From the NCBI GenBank assembly GCA_017437145.1, contig JAFSBT010000003.1, positions 124,001 to 188,000 on the forward strand: a DNA stretch of 64,000 nt, in the 5' to 3' direction. Of the stretch, positions 26,902 to 36,687 are shown piece after piece. This DNA comes from Clostridia bacterium (GTDB lineage: Bacteria; Bacillota; Clostridia; TANB77; CAG-508). The notes under the pieces are model-generated. The model saw nothing but the letters and a program-made list of their open reading frames with translations. It was not told the origin of the DNA and ran no database searches. How positions within the stretch are numbered: the stretch's first letter is position 1; each line of letters opens with the position of its first letter. Both the position numbers and the translations under genes were made by a program.

Positions 26902-28194
26902 ATGGATTTAAATGAATTATCTTTAACAGAACTTAAAGAAATAGCTAAAGAAAAAAATTTAAAAAACATCTCAAAATTAAAAAAAGAAGAGTTAATTAAT
27001 GAACTTTCAAATTTAGAAACAATTCAAGAATCTTCTGAAACTACATCTAATGTTGAAGAAGGATACAAATTAAGTGAAGGAGATGAAATAGTTGAAGGTA
27101 TTTTAGAAGTTCTACCTGATGGGTATGGATTTCTAAGAGGTGACAATTACTTACCTACACCTAAAGATGTATATGTATCTCCTGTACAAATAAAACGTTT
27201 TAGATTAAATACTGGTGATATTTTAAAAGGAATAAAAAGAACTCCTAAAGACGGAGAAAAATTTCCAGCACTAATTTATGTAGGAGAAGTGAATGGACAA
27301 CATCCTGAAAATGCTATGAAAAGACGTTCTTTTGATGATTTAACTCCTATATATCCAAATAAAAGATTAAAATTAGAAACTAATAATTCAGAATATACAA
27401 TGAGACTTATGGATTTACTTTCACCAATAGGTAAGGGACAAAGAGGAATGATTGTTGCTCCACCTAAAGCAGGTAAAACTACAATTTTGAAAAAAATAGC
27501 AAATAGTATAACTGCAAACAATCCTGAGGTAGAACTTATAGTTTTATTAATAGATGAAAGACCAGAAGAAGTTACAGATATGAGAAGGTCTATCAATGGA
27601 CATGTTATATATTCAACATTTGATGAATTACCTGAACATCATGTAAAAGTTGCTGAAATGGTATTAGAAAGAGCTAAAAGATTAACTGAGCAAAAGAAAA
27701 ATGTTGTAATATTACTAGATAGTATTACAAGATTAGCAAGAGCTTATAACTTAGTAATACCAAGCTCTGGAAGAACACTTTCAGGTGGTTTAGACCCTAC
27801 AGCACTACACAAGCCTAAACGTTTCTTTGGTGCAGCAAGAAATACTGAAGATGCAGGAAGTTTAACAATACTTGCTACAGCACTTGTTGAAACAGGAAGT
27901 AGAATGGATGACGTTATATTTGAAGAATTTAAAGGAACAGGAAACATGGAAGTTCACTTAGATAGAAAACTTTCTGAAAAGAGAATTTTCCCTGCAATTG
28001 ATATAAATAAATCTGGAACTCGTAGAGAAGATTTACTATTATCTGAAGAAGAATTAGATACAGTGTTTAACTTAAGAAAATCAATGGCAAATATGAATAT
28101 TCAAGAAATGACAGAACAACTAATTGACCAAATTATAAACACAAAAAATAATGAGGAATTTATACAAAAAATGAAGGTGTTTTTTAAATTATAA
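26902..28194 (+). CDS. rho: Transcription termination factor Rho
   Basis: 430 residues. The Rho_N SAP-like domain is at residues 1-35 ([20 protein letters not shown]), a cold-shock-like RNA-binding domain at about 60-130 ([14 protein letters not shown]), then the hexameric ATPase. The ATPase has Walker [11 protein letters not shown], Walker B region [16 protein letters not shown], and the Q/R-loop areas SGGLDPTAL and [10 protein letters not shown]. Rho binds nascent RNA and dislodges RNA polymerase. Translational stalling at CGG would expose RNA to Rho, a speculative link. AGGGGG precedes the ATG. Confidence 0.97.
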   Translation: MDLNELSLTELKEIAKEKNLKNISKLKKEELINELSNLETIQESSETTSNVEEGYKLSEGDEIVEGILEVLPDGYGFLRGDNYLPTPKDVYVSPVQIKRFRLNTGDILKGIKRTPKDGEKFPALIYVGEVNGQHPENAMKRRSFDDLTPIYPNKRLKLETNNSEYTMRLMDLLSPIGKGQRGMIVAPPKAGKTTILKKIANSITANNPEVELIVLLIDERPEEVTDMRRSINGHVIYSTFDELPEHHVKVAEMVLERAKRLTEQKKNVVILLDSITRLARAYNLVIPSSGRTLSGGLDPTALHKPKRFFGAARNTEDAGSLTILATALVETGSRMDDVIFEEFKGTGNMEVHLDRKLSEKRIFPAIDINKSGTRREDLLLSEEELDTVFNLRKSMANMNIQEMTEQLIDQIINTKNNEEFIQKMKVFFKL

Positions 28195-28256
28195 AATTTA
28201 ATTTGTATGTTAGGCGACATAAATCGTCAAATGAAAAAAGAAAGGAGTAACTCAGA

Positions 28257-29210
28257 ATGGTAAAATTAGTAATATTACTTATAATAATTTTGCTTATTTT
28301 TCTTTCTAATGTACCAAGTATAAAAAATATGTTATCAAAAAAGCCACAAAAAGCTAAAAAAGCTCGAAAAGTTCGTGAAGTAAAAGAAAAAAGAGATTGG
28401 GGGAATTTTTCAATGAAAAAATATAAAAATATAATAATTGTATCAATAATTTTAATCTTACTTTTAATTGTTTTATTTGCTAGTATAAAAACTGTACCAA
28501 CTGGTTCTGTTGGTGTTAAAACAAGATTTGGTGCTGTTCAAGATTCTGTAATCACAGAAGGTATAAATTTAAAAGTACCATTTATTGAAAAAATAGTTTT
28601 AATAAATTGCAAAACTCAAAAAATAGATATAACTTCTGAAAGTAGCACTAAAGATATGCAAACAGTTAATGTTACAATAGCAGTTAACTACAATGTAAAT
28701 AAGGACACTGCAAACTCATTATATCAAGAAGTTGGTTTAAATTATGAAGATGTTATAATTCAACCTGCAATGTTAGAAAGTATTAAAGCAACAATGGCTC
28801 AATATACAGCTGAAGAGCTAATTACAAGAAGAAGTGAAGTAAGTGAACAAATAAAAGCAACATTAATAAGCAAAATTTCAAGTAGAGGATTTACTGTTAC
28901 TGGATTTAACACAACAGATATTAATTTCTCAGATGCATATAATCAGGCAATAGAACAAAAAGCTGTTGCACAACAACAAGTTGAAACAGCAAAAGCAAAC
29001 TTAGAAAAACAACAAATTGAAAATCAAAAAAGAATTTCAGTTGCAGAAGCAGATGCAAAAGTTATGGAATTACAAAATTCTCAAATAACAGAAAATACTT
29101 TAAGATTAAAAGAATTAGAAAATGAAGAAAAATATATAGAAAAATGGAATGGTTCTATGCCAAGTACAATGTTAAGCGACAGTGTTTCAACAATGTTTGG
29201 AGTTAACTAA
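28257..29210 (+). CDS. SPFH/prohibitin-domain membrane protein
   Basis: 317 residues. A short first helix (LVILLIIILLIFLS), a Lys-rich linker and a second helix (NIIIVSIILILLLIVLF) precede an SPFH domain: VPTGSVGVKTRFGAV, KVPFIEKIVLINCKTQKIDI, YTAEELITRRSEVSEQI and TDINFSDAYNQAIEQKAVAQ, with a coiled-coil tail. The family scaffolds membrane microdomains or regulates proteases. An alternative start at 28413 has GGGGGA upstream and would give the usual one-helix form; the first start has AAAGGAG, so both may be used. Confidence 0.88.
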   Translation: MVKLVILLIIILLIFLSNVPSIKNMLSKKPQKAKKARKVREVKEKRDWGNFSMKKYKNIIIVSIILILLLIVLFASIKTVPTGSVGVKTRFGAVQDSVITEGINLKVPFIEKIVLINCKTQKIDITSESSTKDMQTVNVTIAVNYNVNKDTANSLYQEVGLNYEDVIIQPAMLESIKATMAQYTAEELITRRSEVSEQIKATLISKISSRGFTVTGFNTTDINFSDAYNQAIEQKAVAQQQVETAKANLEKQQIENQKRISVAEADAKVMELQNSQITENTLRLKELENEEKYIEKWNGSMPSTMLSDSVSTMFGVN

Positions 29211-29232
29211 TTACATAAAAAATAGAGAAGAG

Positions 29233-29264
29233 GAGGACGGATAATTAAATTATTCGTCCCTTTT
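29233..29264. terminator. Bidirectional terminator
   Basis: AGGACGGATAATT-AAATTATTCGTCC hairpin with flanking CTTTT, between convergent genes. Confidence 0.8.
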
Positions 29265-29691
29265 AATATTCACTTTCAGACATAACATCAATTATAGTTT
29301 GTTTTATTATTTCAATATCTTCATCATAATTTTCTTTTACTTCTATATGTAATAATTTAATATTTACACTTTCAAACAATTCATTTAAAAAGTTATCTCT
29401 TTTTTTTCTAGATTTTGAATTATGTGTTGTGTCATCTAATTCTATACAAAGCCTTGCTCTACAACTTTTTTTATCAGCAATAACAAAATCTATACTTTTA
29501 CTTTTTATTTTATTAAATTCTTCATAATTATACTTTTTATATTTTGTTTCAATTAAACTATATAAACTTACTTGTGTAAGTAGATTCAAATCCATTGCAT
29601 CAATTAATTTTTGTAATTCCTTAAAGAAATTTAATTCATTAAGAGATATTATATATCTTTTTGCATTATATTTTTCTTCACAATAATTCAT
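29263..29691 (-). CDS. DUF2726 family protein, probable nuclease-fold
   Basis: 142 residues from the ATG at 29691, with AAAGGAGG 8 bases upstream. Pattern: LNELNFFKELQKLID, LLTQVSLYSLIET, SIDFVIADKKSCRARLCIEL, DDTTHNSKSRKKRDNFLNEL, and NIKLLHIEVKE. DUF2726 proteins resemble restriction endonuclease-like folds; D (IDFVI), E (IELDD) and K/R residues are in the expected order. Single gene; target unknown. Confidence 0.8.
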   Translation of the reverse strand: MNYCEEKYNAKRYIISLNELNFFKELQKLIDAMDLNLLTQVSLYSLIETKYKKYNYEEFNKIKSKSIDFVIADKKSCRARLCIELDDTTHNSKSRKKRDNFLNELFESVNIKLLHIEVKENYDEDIEIIKQTIIDVMSESEY

Positions 29692-30904
29692 AGAAAAGCC
29701 TCCTTTTAATAATTTTAACATATATTTTTATTCCTTATTGTCATAATTTGTCGAAAACATATTAATTAGTTATTAGTAGAATAGAGGAGTAGGGATATAA
29801 TTGTTATATATAAAATGTTTTACAAAATTAAATTTTTATTAATTGTAAATTATAAATTTTTGCAAAAAAGTTATAATTAAATTTTGATATATATTTAAAA
29901 TAAAAAAACTAAAGAAAAATCAAATCATATTGTAATATTAAAAAATTATATATAAAAATATTTAGGAGATTACTTTTATGAAATCCGTTTGAGTAAATCC
30001 AAGAGCGCGAGGAGATAGAGAGATTCTATCATAATTTTTCAGTTTCAAACATTGCGCAAAATCAAAGTTTTGTGCAAAAGGAAATAGGACAAACACGTAT
30101 TTAACCTTACATTCTTATTAATGTAACTTTATTACTTTTTAAATAAAATAGCTTAAAAACGATTCTGACGCGTCATAATTTTAACTTAATCTATAATCTT
30201 TATATAAATTTTAAATTTGAAAAATTTTTAATTACAATTTATATCAATTATCTATAAAATTTCAAAAAAAATTCCTCAAACCCTTATATATAAATTTTTA
30301 GCCAATTTTGCAGACAACAAACTATATGCCTCTTTTTTAAAAACAGCTTAAAATTGATTCTCGTGCGTCGCTTTTTAGGCCATTTTTCAGTACTTTCAGA
30401 GATTTAATAAAATTATACAAATTTCATAATTTGGCTATAAAATCTACTAATTATATAATTTAATTATTTTTAAAATTCGATTTAAATCACATTTATACAT
30501 TTAAACTATTAAGTTTATATTATAACAAATTAAATTGCTTAAAAACGATTTTGAAGGTTTATAAATAATAATTATAATTTAATATAATGAAATTTATTTT
30601 CTAATTAAATATAAAATTTCGCAAACAACAAATGTTCGTTTTTTGAGATAGTATTAATTTTAATTTTAAAACAAAAAATTCTAAAACTAAATTTTAATTA
30701 ATTTTTAGAATTTTATTTTTATAATTTATTTTATTATTTTTAAATTTTATAAAATTTATTTTAAAGAAAATTTTTTCTATTCCTAAATTGATTATAAATA
30801 GTAACAAATTAATTATTTATAATCAATTTAACTACACTGTTTCCCCTACTCTAGTTAATTATTACTGCAAACAAAAAAGAGCTAATTTCTTAGCTCTTTT
30901 TTGT
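29692..30904. repeat. Long noncoding array A (three ~190-bp units) with LexA-like site
   Basis: No gene is supported across 1.2 kb. Degenerate units are marked by GCTTAAAAACGATTCT (30151), GCTTAAAATTGATTCT (30346) and GCTTAAAAACGATTTT (30537), followed in two of them by GCGTC. A block at 30311-30420 (CAGACAACAAACTATATGCC..., TTTTTCAGTACTT) is almost identical to 32953-33060 in array B. CAACAAATGTTCG at 30626-30638 matches a LexA-type box with one mismatch. A short reading frame MKSV with TAGGAGA stands at 29978-29992. Function unknown; a structured RNA is possible. Confidence 0.6.
30875..30903. terminator. Bidirectional terminator, GAGCTAATTTCTTAGCTC type
   Basis: AAAAAAGAGCTAA-TTTC-TTAGCTCTTTTTT at the end of array A and of the WG-repeat gene. 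The same hairpin ends array B and argS. Confidence 0.9.
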
Positions 30905-32545
30905 TTATTTAGACTTACACTTATATGTTCCAATTTCATTTCCTTCTATATCTAAAATTTCCCAAATTTCACCTTTTCTAAACGCACCTAATAATTTTGG
31001 TTTAACCCTTAACTGGTTATCTAATATATTATTAATTATTCCAAATAAATTTGATTTAACTCCAAAATGCTTATCTAATACAAATTCTATATTATAAAAG
31101 CTAAATTCATCGTATTCAAAACCCTTAACAATTTCTCCTTTTGTATTTATAATACCTATTTTATTATTAAGATTTGCTAATAGAAAATTGTTATTTGCAG
31201 TTTCCATTAAGTTATCATATTTAAATTCTACTAATATGTTACCATTTTTATCAATGCATCCGTATTTTTTATTCTTTTCTACTATTAAATATTCATCTAT
31301 AATTCCATCAGAATTAAAATCAAAATTTAATGGCTGATCAAATTCAAAATTTATAATGACATTTCCATTTTTATCTATGCATCCCCATTTATCATTCAAT
31401 TTTGCTGTTAATAATTCAATAGTTTCATAATTTTGTATCTCATCATATATAAAATCCACAACAAGTTTTCCGTTTTTATTAAAAATTCCATATTTTTCGT
31501 TTTTTTGCCCAATTAAAAAATCATTATTAAACTTCTGGTCACTTATTTTAAATTCGGTTTCAAAGTCTATAGCCTTTTTCCCTGATTTATCTATAAAAAA
31601 ATTCCAGTTATCTTTATAAACTAGTGCTACATCTTCTCTAAATTCTGGCATATCTGTAAAAAAATTAAATTCATTTTTAAAATGTTCTTCATTATCTATA
31701 TCATATTCATATTGGAAATCTATAACTATATTTCCTTGTTTATCTAAAAATCCAATTTTATTTCCTTTTTTTGCTGATATAAGTCCTTCTGAAAAGTTTC
31801 CAATTCTATCATATTCAAAATTTATAACTGTGTTTTCATTTTTATCTATACATCCACATTTACCGTCTTTTTTAGCAACTATCATATCTTCTAAAAAATA
31901 ATTAGCTAAATTATCATATTCAAGATTTATAATTATATTTCCTTTTTCATCTATAAATCCATATTTTCCATCTTTTATTACTTTTATTAATCCATCTGCT
32001 GTTTCATGATAACCAACATCTTCATATTCATAATTTGAAATTATTTCTTTTGTTTGTAAATTTATAATTTTAACTGTTTCATCTTTTTTAAAAGAGATAA
32101 ATTTATCTTGTTCGTTATCTGAAATAATTTGTGGATTAGAAATAGATATTTCTTCAAATATTATATTTCCTTTAGTATCAATTATTTTATATAAATTCTC
32201 TTTATTAATTAAAATTAGGGTATTGTTAATATGATTCTTATATTCCATTTCTCCAAAACTACAAATGGTTTCTCCATATTTGTTTACAAGTTCAAATACA
32301 GTTTTATTTTCTTTGTAAATAGTTACACCTAAAGTTCCGTCTTCTCCAATATATTCAATTGTATCATATGTATCATAATACTTATATTCTTTAGAATTAA
32401 TGTTTTCTTTTTCATTATCAGTTTTCTTTTTTTCAAAATGGTTCCATATTATGATGTAAAATCCAATTGATATTGCTACAATTATAAAAAATATTAATAT
32501 AACTGTTTTTAAACTGATTTTTAGTATTTTCTTTTGTTCTTCCAT
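30905..32545 (-). CDS. Membrane-anchored WG-repeat protein
   Basis: 546 residues from the ATG at 32545 (GAGGAG upstream; an ATG five codons earlier overlaps it). One N-terminal helix (TVILIFFIIVAISIGFYIII), then about ten WG/KWG-type repeats such as DGKYGFIDEKGNIIINLEYD and KWGCIDKNGNVIINFEFD. They form a beta-rich outer domain of unknown ligand. Some repeats carry an inserted stretch (DFNSDGIIDEYLIVEKNKKY). It lies between two related noncoding arrays, which may have duplicated around it. Confidence 0.85.
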   Translation of the reverse strand: MEEQKKILKISLKTVILIFFIIVAISIGFYIIIWNHFEKKKTDNEKENINSKEYKYYDTYDTIEYIGEDGTLGVTIYKENKTVFELVNKYGETICSFGEMEYKNHINNTLILINKENLYKIIDTKGNIIFEEISISNPQIISDNEQDKFISFKKDETVKIINLQTKEIISNYEYEDVGYHETADGLIKVIKDGKYGFIDEKGNIIINLEYDNLANYFLEDMIVAKKDGKCGCIDKNENTVINFEYDRIGNFSEGLISAKKGNKIGFLDKQGNIVIDFQYEYDIDNEEHFKNEFNFFTDMPEFREDVALVYKDNWNFFIDKSGKKAIDFETEFKISDQKFNNDFLIGQKNEKYGIFNKNGKLVVDFIYDEIQNYETIELLTAKLNDKWGCIDKNGNVIINFEFDQPLNFDFNSDGIIDEYLIVEKNKKYGCIDKNGNILVEFKYDNLMETANNNFLLANLNNKIGIINTKGEIVKGFEYDEFSFYNIEFVLDKHFGVKSNLFGIINNILDNQLRVKPKLLGAFRKGEIWEILDIEGNEIGTYKCKSK

Positions 32546-33518
32546 ATTTTTTCTCCTCAAATTATTTTATTAAATTTAATATATCATAAATCTAAGTTTT
32601 AAACAATATTATTTAAATAGAAATATAATTTAGAATAAAATCATGTGGAAAAAAGTGAGCTATTGTCAAAGTTTTGCGCAAAAAGGAATAGGGATAAAAT
32701 ATTTGGACTGCCTCTATCGGTGTCCACTACCACTATCTCGCTAAACCTATCCGCTTGGTGTAGCTTTATTATTTAATAACTTATATTACTTCTTTAATAA
32801 AATGTCTTAAATCTAATTTTAAAGCGTCTAATTTTTGTAATTTTAATTTTCATTTATAATTAAATTTTATTTCTATATAATTTTTATATTAGTTCTTAAA
32901 TTTTTATCAAAATTTCGCAAATCCTTCAAATCGCTTATTTTGCGTTATTTTGCAGACAACAAACTATATGCCTTAAAAATAAAAACGGCTTAAAATCGAT
33001 TCTCGTGCGTCGTTTTTTGAGCCATTTTTCAGTACTTTTAGAGATTCATTAAAATTACTAATTTATCTATAAATTTCACTAAAAATCAATAAAATTAATT
33101 GGATTCATAAAATCAAAATTTAAAAGTTAAATATAATTAAATGATAAATTTCAGGTCAATAAATTAAAACGATTAAAATTGAATTTAAACGTTTTAAAAA
33201 TGAAATTATATATAAAATTGTTTATTGTAAAATTATAAGATGCAAAAATTACAAATTCAAACAATATATTTTACAATAATTTACCAAACAACAAATGTTC
33301 GCTTTTGAGATAGAGTAAATTTTAAAAAATCAAAATTTAATAAATTCTAGAATTTTATTTTTCTTTTAAGAAGTTATAGTTTTTATTTCTTAATAAATTT
33401 TATTATGTTCTAATTTATAAATATTAGTTTAATAATATTTATATAGCTCTATTCCCTCTGCTCTGCTTGATTTTAGCACCAAATAAAAAAAGAGCTAATT
33501 TCTTAGCTCTAATAAATT
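32546..33518. repeat. Long noncoding array B (related to array A)
   Basis: AT-rich noncoding stretch with the same series of marks as array A: AAAGTTTTGCGCAAAA near the start, GTCTTAAATCTAATTTT (32804), GGCTTAAAATCGATTCT (32987), ACGATTAAAATTGAATTT (33169), and the LexA-like CAACAAATGTTCG (33289-33301) followed by GCTTTTGAGATAG. The block at 32953-33060 is the best conserved. No gene supported. Confidence 0.6.
33485..33513 (-). terminator. Terminator after guaA, GAGCTAATTTCTTAGCTC type
   Basis: Same stem as at 30875; on the minus strand it is followed by a run of seven T. Confidence 0.85.
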
Positions 33519-34499
33519 TTATTCCCATTCAATTGTTCCCGTTGGCTTTGGAGTTAAATCATAAAGTACTCTGTTTACATTCGGAACTTCTGATATTATT
33601 CTTTTTGTTATATGTTCTAAAAGTTCGTATGGTATTTGTTCAATTGTTGCTGTCATAGCATCAACTGTATTAACAGCACGAATGATTACAGGATATTCAA
33701 ATGTTCTTTTATCATCTTTAACACCAACTGATTTAAAATCTGGTATAGCAGTAAAGTATTGCCATACTTTTCCTTCAAGTCCATTTTTTGCAAACTCTTC
33801 TCTTAAAATAGCATCTGATTCACGTACAGCTTCAAGTCTGTCTTTTGTAATTGCTCCTAGGCATCTTACTCCTAGTCCTGGTCCTGGAAATGGTTGTCTA
33901 TATACCATAGTATCTGGTAAACCTAAAGTGTTTCCAACAACTCTTACTTCATCTTTATAAAGAAATTTTAATGGTTCAACAAGTTCAAATTGTAAATCTT
34001 CTGGTAAACCTCCTACATTATGATGAGCTTTTACTCCATGACTTTCTATTATATCTGGATAAATTGTACCTTGTGCTAAAAATTCTATTCCTTCTAGTTT
34101 ACGAGCTTCTTCTTCAAATACTCTTATGAATTCTGCACCTATTATTTTACGTTTTTGTTCAGAATCTGCAACTCCTGCAAGTTTATCTAAGAAACGGTCT
34201 ATTGCGTCAACATAAACTAAATTTGCATCCATTTGATTTCTAAATACTTCAACAACTTCTTCTGGCTCACCTTTTCTTAATAGTCCATGATTAACATGTA
34301 CACATACTAACTGTTTTCCAATAGCTTTTATTAATAATGCTGCAAGAACTGATGAATCAACCCCTCCTGAAAGTGCTAATAGTACTTTTTTATCTCCAAC
34401 TTGTTTTTGAATATTCTTTATTTGTTCATCAATAAATTCTTCAGCTAATTCTTTTGAATTAATTCTTTTCATAGTTTCTGGTCTAATATTATTATCCAT
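33519..34499 (-). CDS. guaA: GMP synthase, ATP-pyrophosphatase subunit only
   Basis: 326 residues. ATP-PPase P-loop [17 protein letters not shown] at about residues 40-56, [18 protein letters not shown], and the dimerisation domain ending [13 protein letters not shown]. It converts XMP to GMP. The usual bacterial protein (about 510 residues) begins with a glutamine amidotransferase domain; that half is absent and no amidotransferase gene is adjacent. The protein may work with a separate amidotransferase (as GuaAa/GuaAb in archaea) or with ammonia. GGAGG precedes the ATG, arguing that the start is real rather than a truncation. Confidence 0.92.
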   Translation of the reverse strand: MDNNIRPETMKRINSKELAEEFIDEQIKNIQKQVGDKKVLLALSGGVDSSVLAALLIKAIGKQLVCVHVNHGLLRKGEPEEVVEVFRNQMDANLVYVDAIDRFLDKLAGVADSEQKRKIIGAEFIRVFEEEARKLEGIEFLAQGTIYPDIIESHGVKAHHNVGGLPEDLQFELVEPLKFLYKDEVRVVGNTLGLPDTMVYRQPFPGPGLGVRCLGAITKDRLEAVRESDAILREEFAKNGLEGKVWQYFTAIPDFKSVGVKDDKRTFEYPVIIRAVNTVDAMTATIEQIPYELLEHITKRIISEVPNVNRVLYDLTPKPTGTIEWE

Positions 34500-34609
34500 T
34501 TTTATTCCTCCAATTTTATGTTTTTAAAATTAATACTAAAATTGTATTACAAAAATCAATAAAAATCAATAATTAGTAAAAAAATATATAATATTTTTAC
34601 CATGGCATA

Positions 34610-34642
34610 AAATAACACCTACCTTACGATAAGTGTTATTTT
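34610..34642 (-). terminator. Terminator after the InlB/MBG-like surface protein
   Basis: AAAATAACAC and GTGTTATTTT arms around a 13-base loop. Confidence 0.75.
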
Positions 34643-34650
34643 ATCATATT

Positions 34651-36528
34651 TTAAAATATAAATATTTTACTTATGAAATTTTTTATAACGCTCATTATTT
34701 TATTAATTATTTTTATTATAAAAGTTTCTGATTTCTCTTCTTCTTTTTCTACTTCTATGATTTCATCTTCTATTTTATCTTCTTCCTTAATCTCTGTATC
34801 TTCTATATTTTTAGATATAATATTAAATTCTTTTGTTATATATCCACTATAATTACCAATTCCATTAATTCTAATTGTCGCAGTTCCAACATTAATGTTG
34901 TTAGAATAATATATATCATAATCAATATTTTCTACTAATTCTTTATTCTGAGATTTTACTATTACTTCTGGAAAAATTTCCTCACCTGTATAAGTTATAT
35001 TTTTTTCTTTTAAAATTACTTCATCTATTTCTTTTTTGTTAATTATAAACATTTCTGTTACTTCGCCAGAATAGTTTCCTATTCCAGTAATATAAATTCT
35101 TCCTACACCTGCATTAATATTAGATTCATAAGATACTTCAAAATCCATACCATTTTTTAATTTTATATTTTTATAATATAAATCAACATTTGGTTTAATT
35201 TCTTCTCCTGTATATTCAAATTCTTTTTGGTAACTTGTTTTATAATTATTTGAAAAATATCTTGGCATTATTTTGAATTCGCCTTCTTGAGTACAATATT
35301 TATATTTTCCTTTACCTTTAATTACAAAATCTACTGTTCCTACATTTATATTATTTTCACAAGTGATTTCATAATCATCTTCTGATAATCTTTTATTTGT
35401 AATTTCATCAATAATTACTACATTAGGTTTAATTTCTTTACCTGTATAATATTCATCGTAAATTACATCGATTTCAAAATTATAAATTTTTTCATAAATT
35501 GGAGTTACTACCATATCTTTAGTAACTTTTGCAGGTTCTAAATCCCAACCAGCAAATATATATCCATCTTTTTTAGGTGCTTCTGGTAAAGTAAAACTAC
35601 TACCTTCCTTTATGTCTTTTGTTTCTATAATATTACCATCATAATCTACAAATATTAATTTTATAATATTATTATCTGCTGAATATCTTTCTACAGAAAC
35701 TTTATTAGCACTTGTTGTATGATAACTTATATCATCATCATATTGTATTTCTTCAACATTTTGTTCATTATTATCAAACTTATATCCTGAAGCTAATAAT
35801 TTATTTAATGAAAATTCATCGCCACCAACATATATACCAGGTGTTTGTTTATCATTTCCTTTAAAAGTTCCACCTTTTAATTGTACGTTTTCAGCATAAT
35901 AGCTAAACCAAATATATAATCCTGCATGTTTTCCAGTAAATTCACCATCATTTATTATTACTATTGGTTGTTCATATGTAAAAGGTTCAAAATTAACTTC
36001 TAAACCACTTTTAAATAATCCACCATTGATAATTAAACTTCCTCCTGATATTACCACTGTATCTGAAATTACTCCATCATCTATTTGAACAAGTGCATCA
36101 TTAGAAATATAGAATGATGAAATTCCTGGTTCCTTACTAGTAATTTTACAATTTTCAATTTTTAAAACTCCATTATAGCATGATATAGGTGAACCTTCTG
36201 AAATTAACTCACCCTTATTTGTATCATCTTTAATTGTAAGATTTCCACCAAACATGTAAAAAGCTGTATTATAATTTTTTGTATAAGATATACTTTTTCC
36301 ATTCATATCAATTATATATTTTCCACTTTTAAAAATTAAATTATCTTTTAAATCAATATCATTTAATAATTTAATATATTCTTCATTTACTTCAATGTTT
36401 TTCTTTCCTAAAATATTTACTAAGTCATTAATATTATTAATTTCTGTAGATGCATTTACATTTAATGTTCCAATTGTAATAAAAAGTATAAATAATATTC
36501 CTATAAAAATTATTTTTTTATTTTTCAA
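34651..36528 (-). CDS. Secreted repeat protein with InlB-type and MBG-like repeats
   Basis: 625 residues. Signal peptide IIFIGILFILFITIGTLNVNA. The N-terminal 270 residues form parallel-beta-like turns (GGNLTIKDDT, GGSLIINGGLFKSG, LKGGTFKGND). An InlB B-repeat-like domain has VDYDGNIIETKDIKEG and DGYIFAGWDLEPAKVT. Three repeats of the form YTGEEIKPNV...NINAG...ITGIGNYSG follow (MBG/bacterial Ig type). The tail is a Glu/Lys-rich spacer and a hydrophobic basic end (IIKIINKIMSVIKNFISKIF), with no sorting motif. Likely surface adhesin. Confidence 0.75.
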   Translation of the reverse strand: MKNKKIIFIGILFILFITIGTLNVNASTEINNINDLVNILGKKNIEVNEEYIKLLNDIDLKDNLIFKSGKYIIDMNGKSISYTKNYNTAFYMFGGNLTIKDDTNKGELISEGSPISCYNGVLKIENCKITSKEPGISSFYISNDALVQIDDGVISDTVVISGGSLIINGGLFKSGLEVNFEPFTYEQPIVIINDGEFTGKHAGLYIWFSYYAENVQLKGGTFKGNDKQTPGIYVGGDEFSLNKLLASGYKFDNNEQNVEEIQYDDDISYHTTSANKVSVERYSADNNIIKLIFVDYDGNIIETKDIKEGSSFTLPEAPKKDGYIFAGWDLEPAKVTKDMVVTPIYEKIYNFEIDVIYDEYYTGKEIKPNVVIIDEITNKRLSEDDYEITCENNINVGTVDFVIKGKGKYKYCTQEGEFKIMPRYFSNNYKTSYQKEFEYTGEEIKPNVDLYYKNIKLKNGMDFEVSYESNINAGVGRIYITGIGNYSGEVTEMFIINKKEIDEVILKEKNITYTGEEIFPEVIVKSQNKELVENIDYDIYYSNNINVGTATIRINGIGNYSGYITKEFNIISKNIEDTEIKEEDKIEDEIIEVEKEEEKSETFIIKIINKIMSVIKNFISKIFIF

Positions 36529-36644
36529 AATAATTCCTCCTTAATTTATATATACGCCAATATTATACTATTAATTTACATAAAAGTCAATTGTTGTTTT
36601 GTTGCAAAGAGCATTAAAAAAGAAAACAGTAAAAATATATAAAA

Positions 36645-36672
36645 ACAAGAGCTAATTTCTTAGCTCTTGTTG
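36645..36672 (-). terminator. Terminator after argS, GAGCTAATTTCTTAGCTC type
   Basis: AACAAGAGCTAA-TTTC-TTAGCTCTTGTT; third use of this stem within 6 kb. Confidence 0.8.
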
Positions 36673-36687
36673 CTCATTAATATTTAT

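Noticed and set aside
29692..30904. Group II intron, tmRNA or known large ornate RNA in array A
   Set aside because: No domain V, reverse transcriptase, tRNA-like ends or recognisable conserved motif was found; left as unknown.
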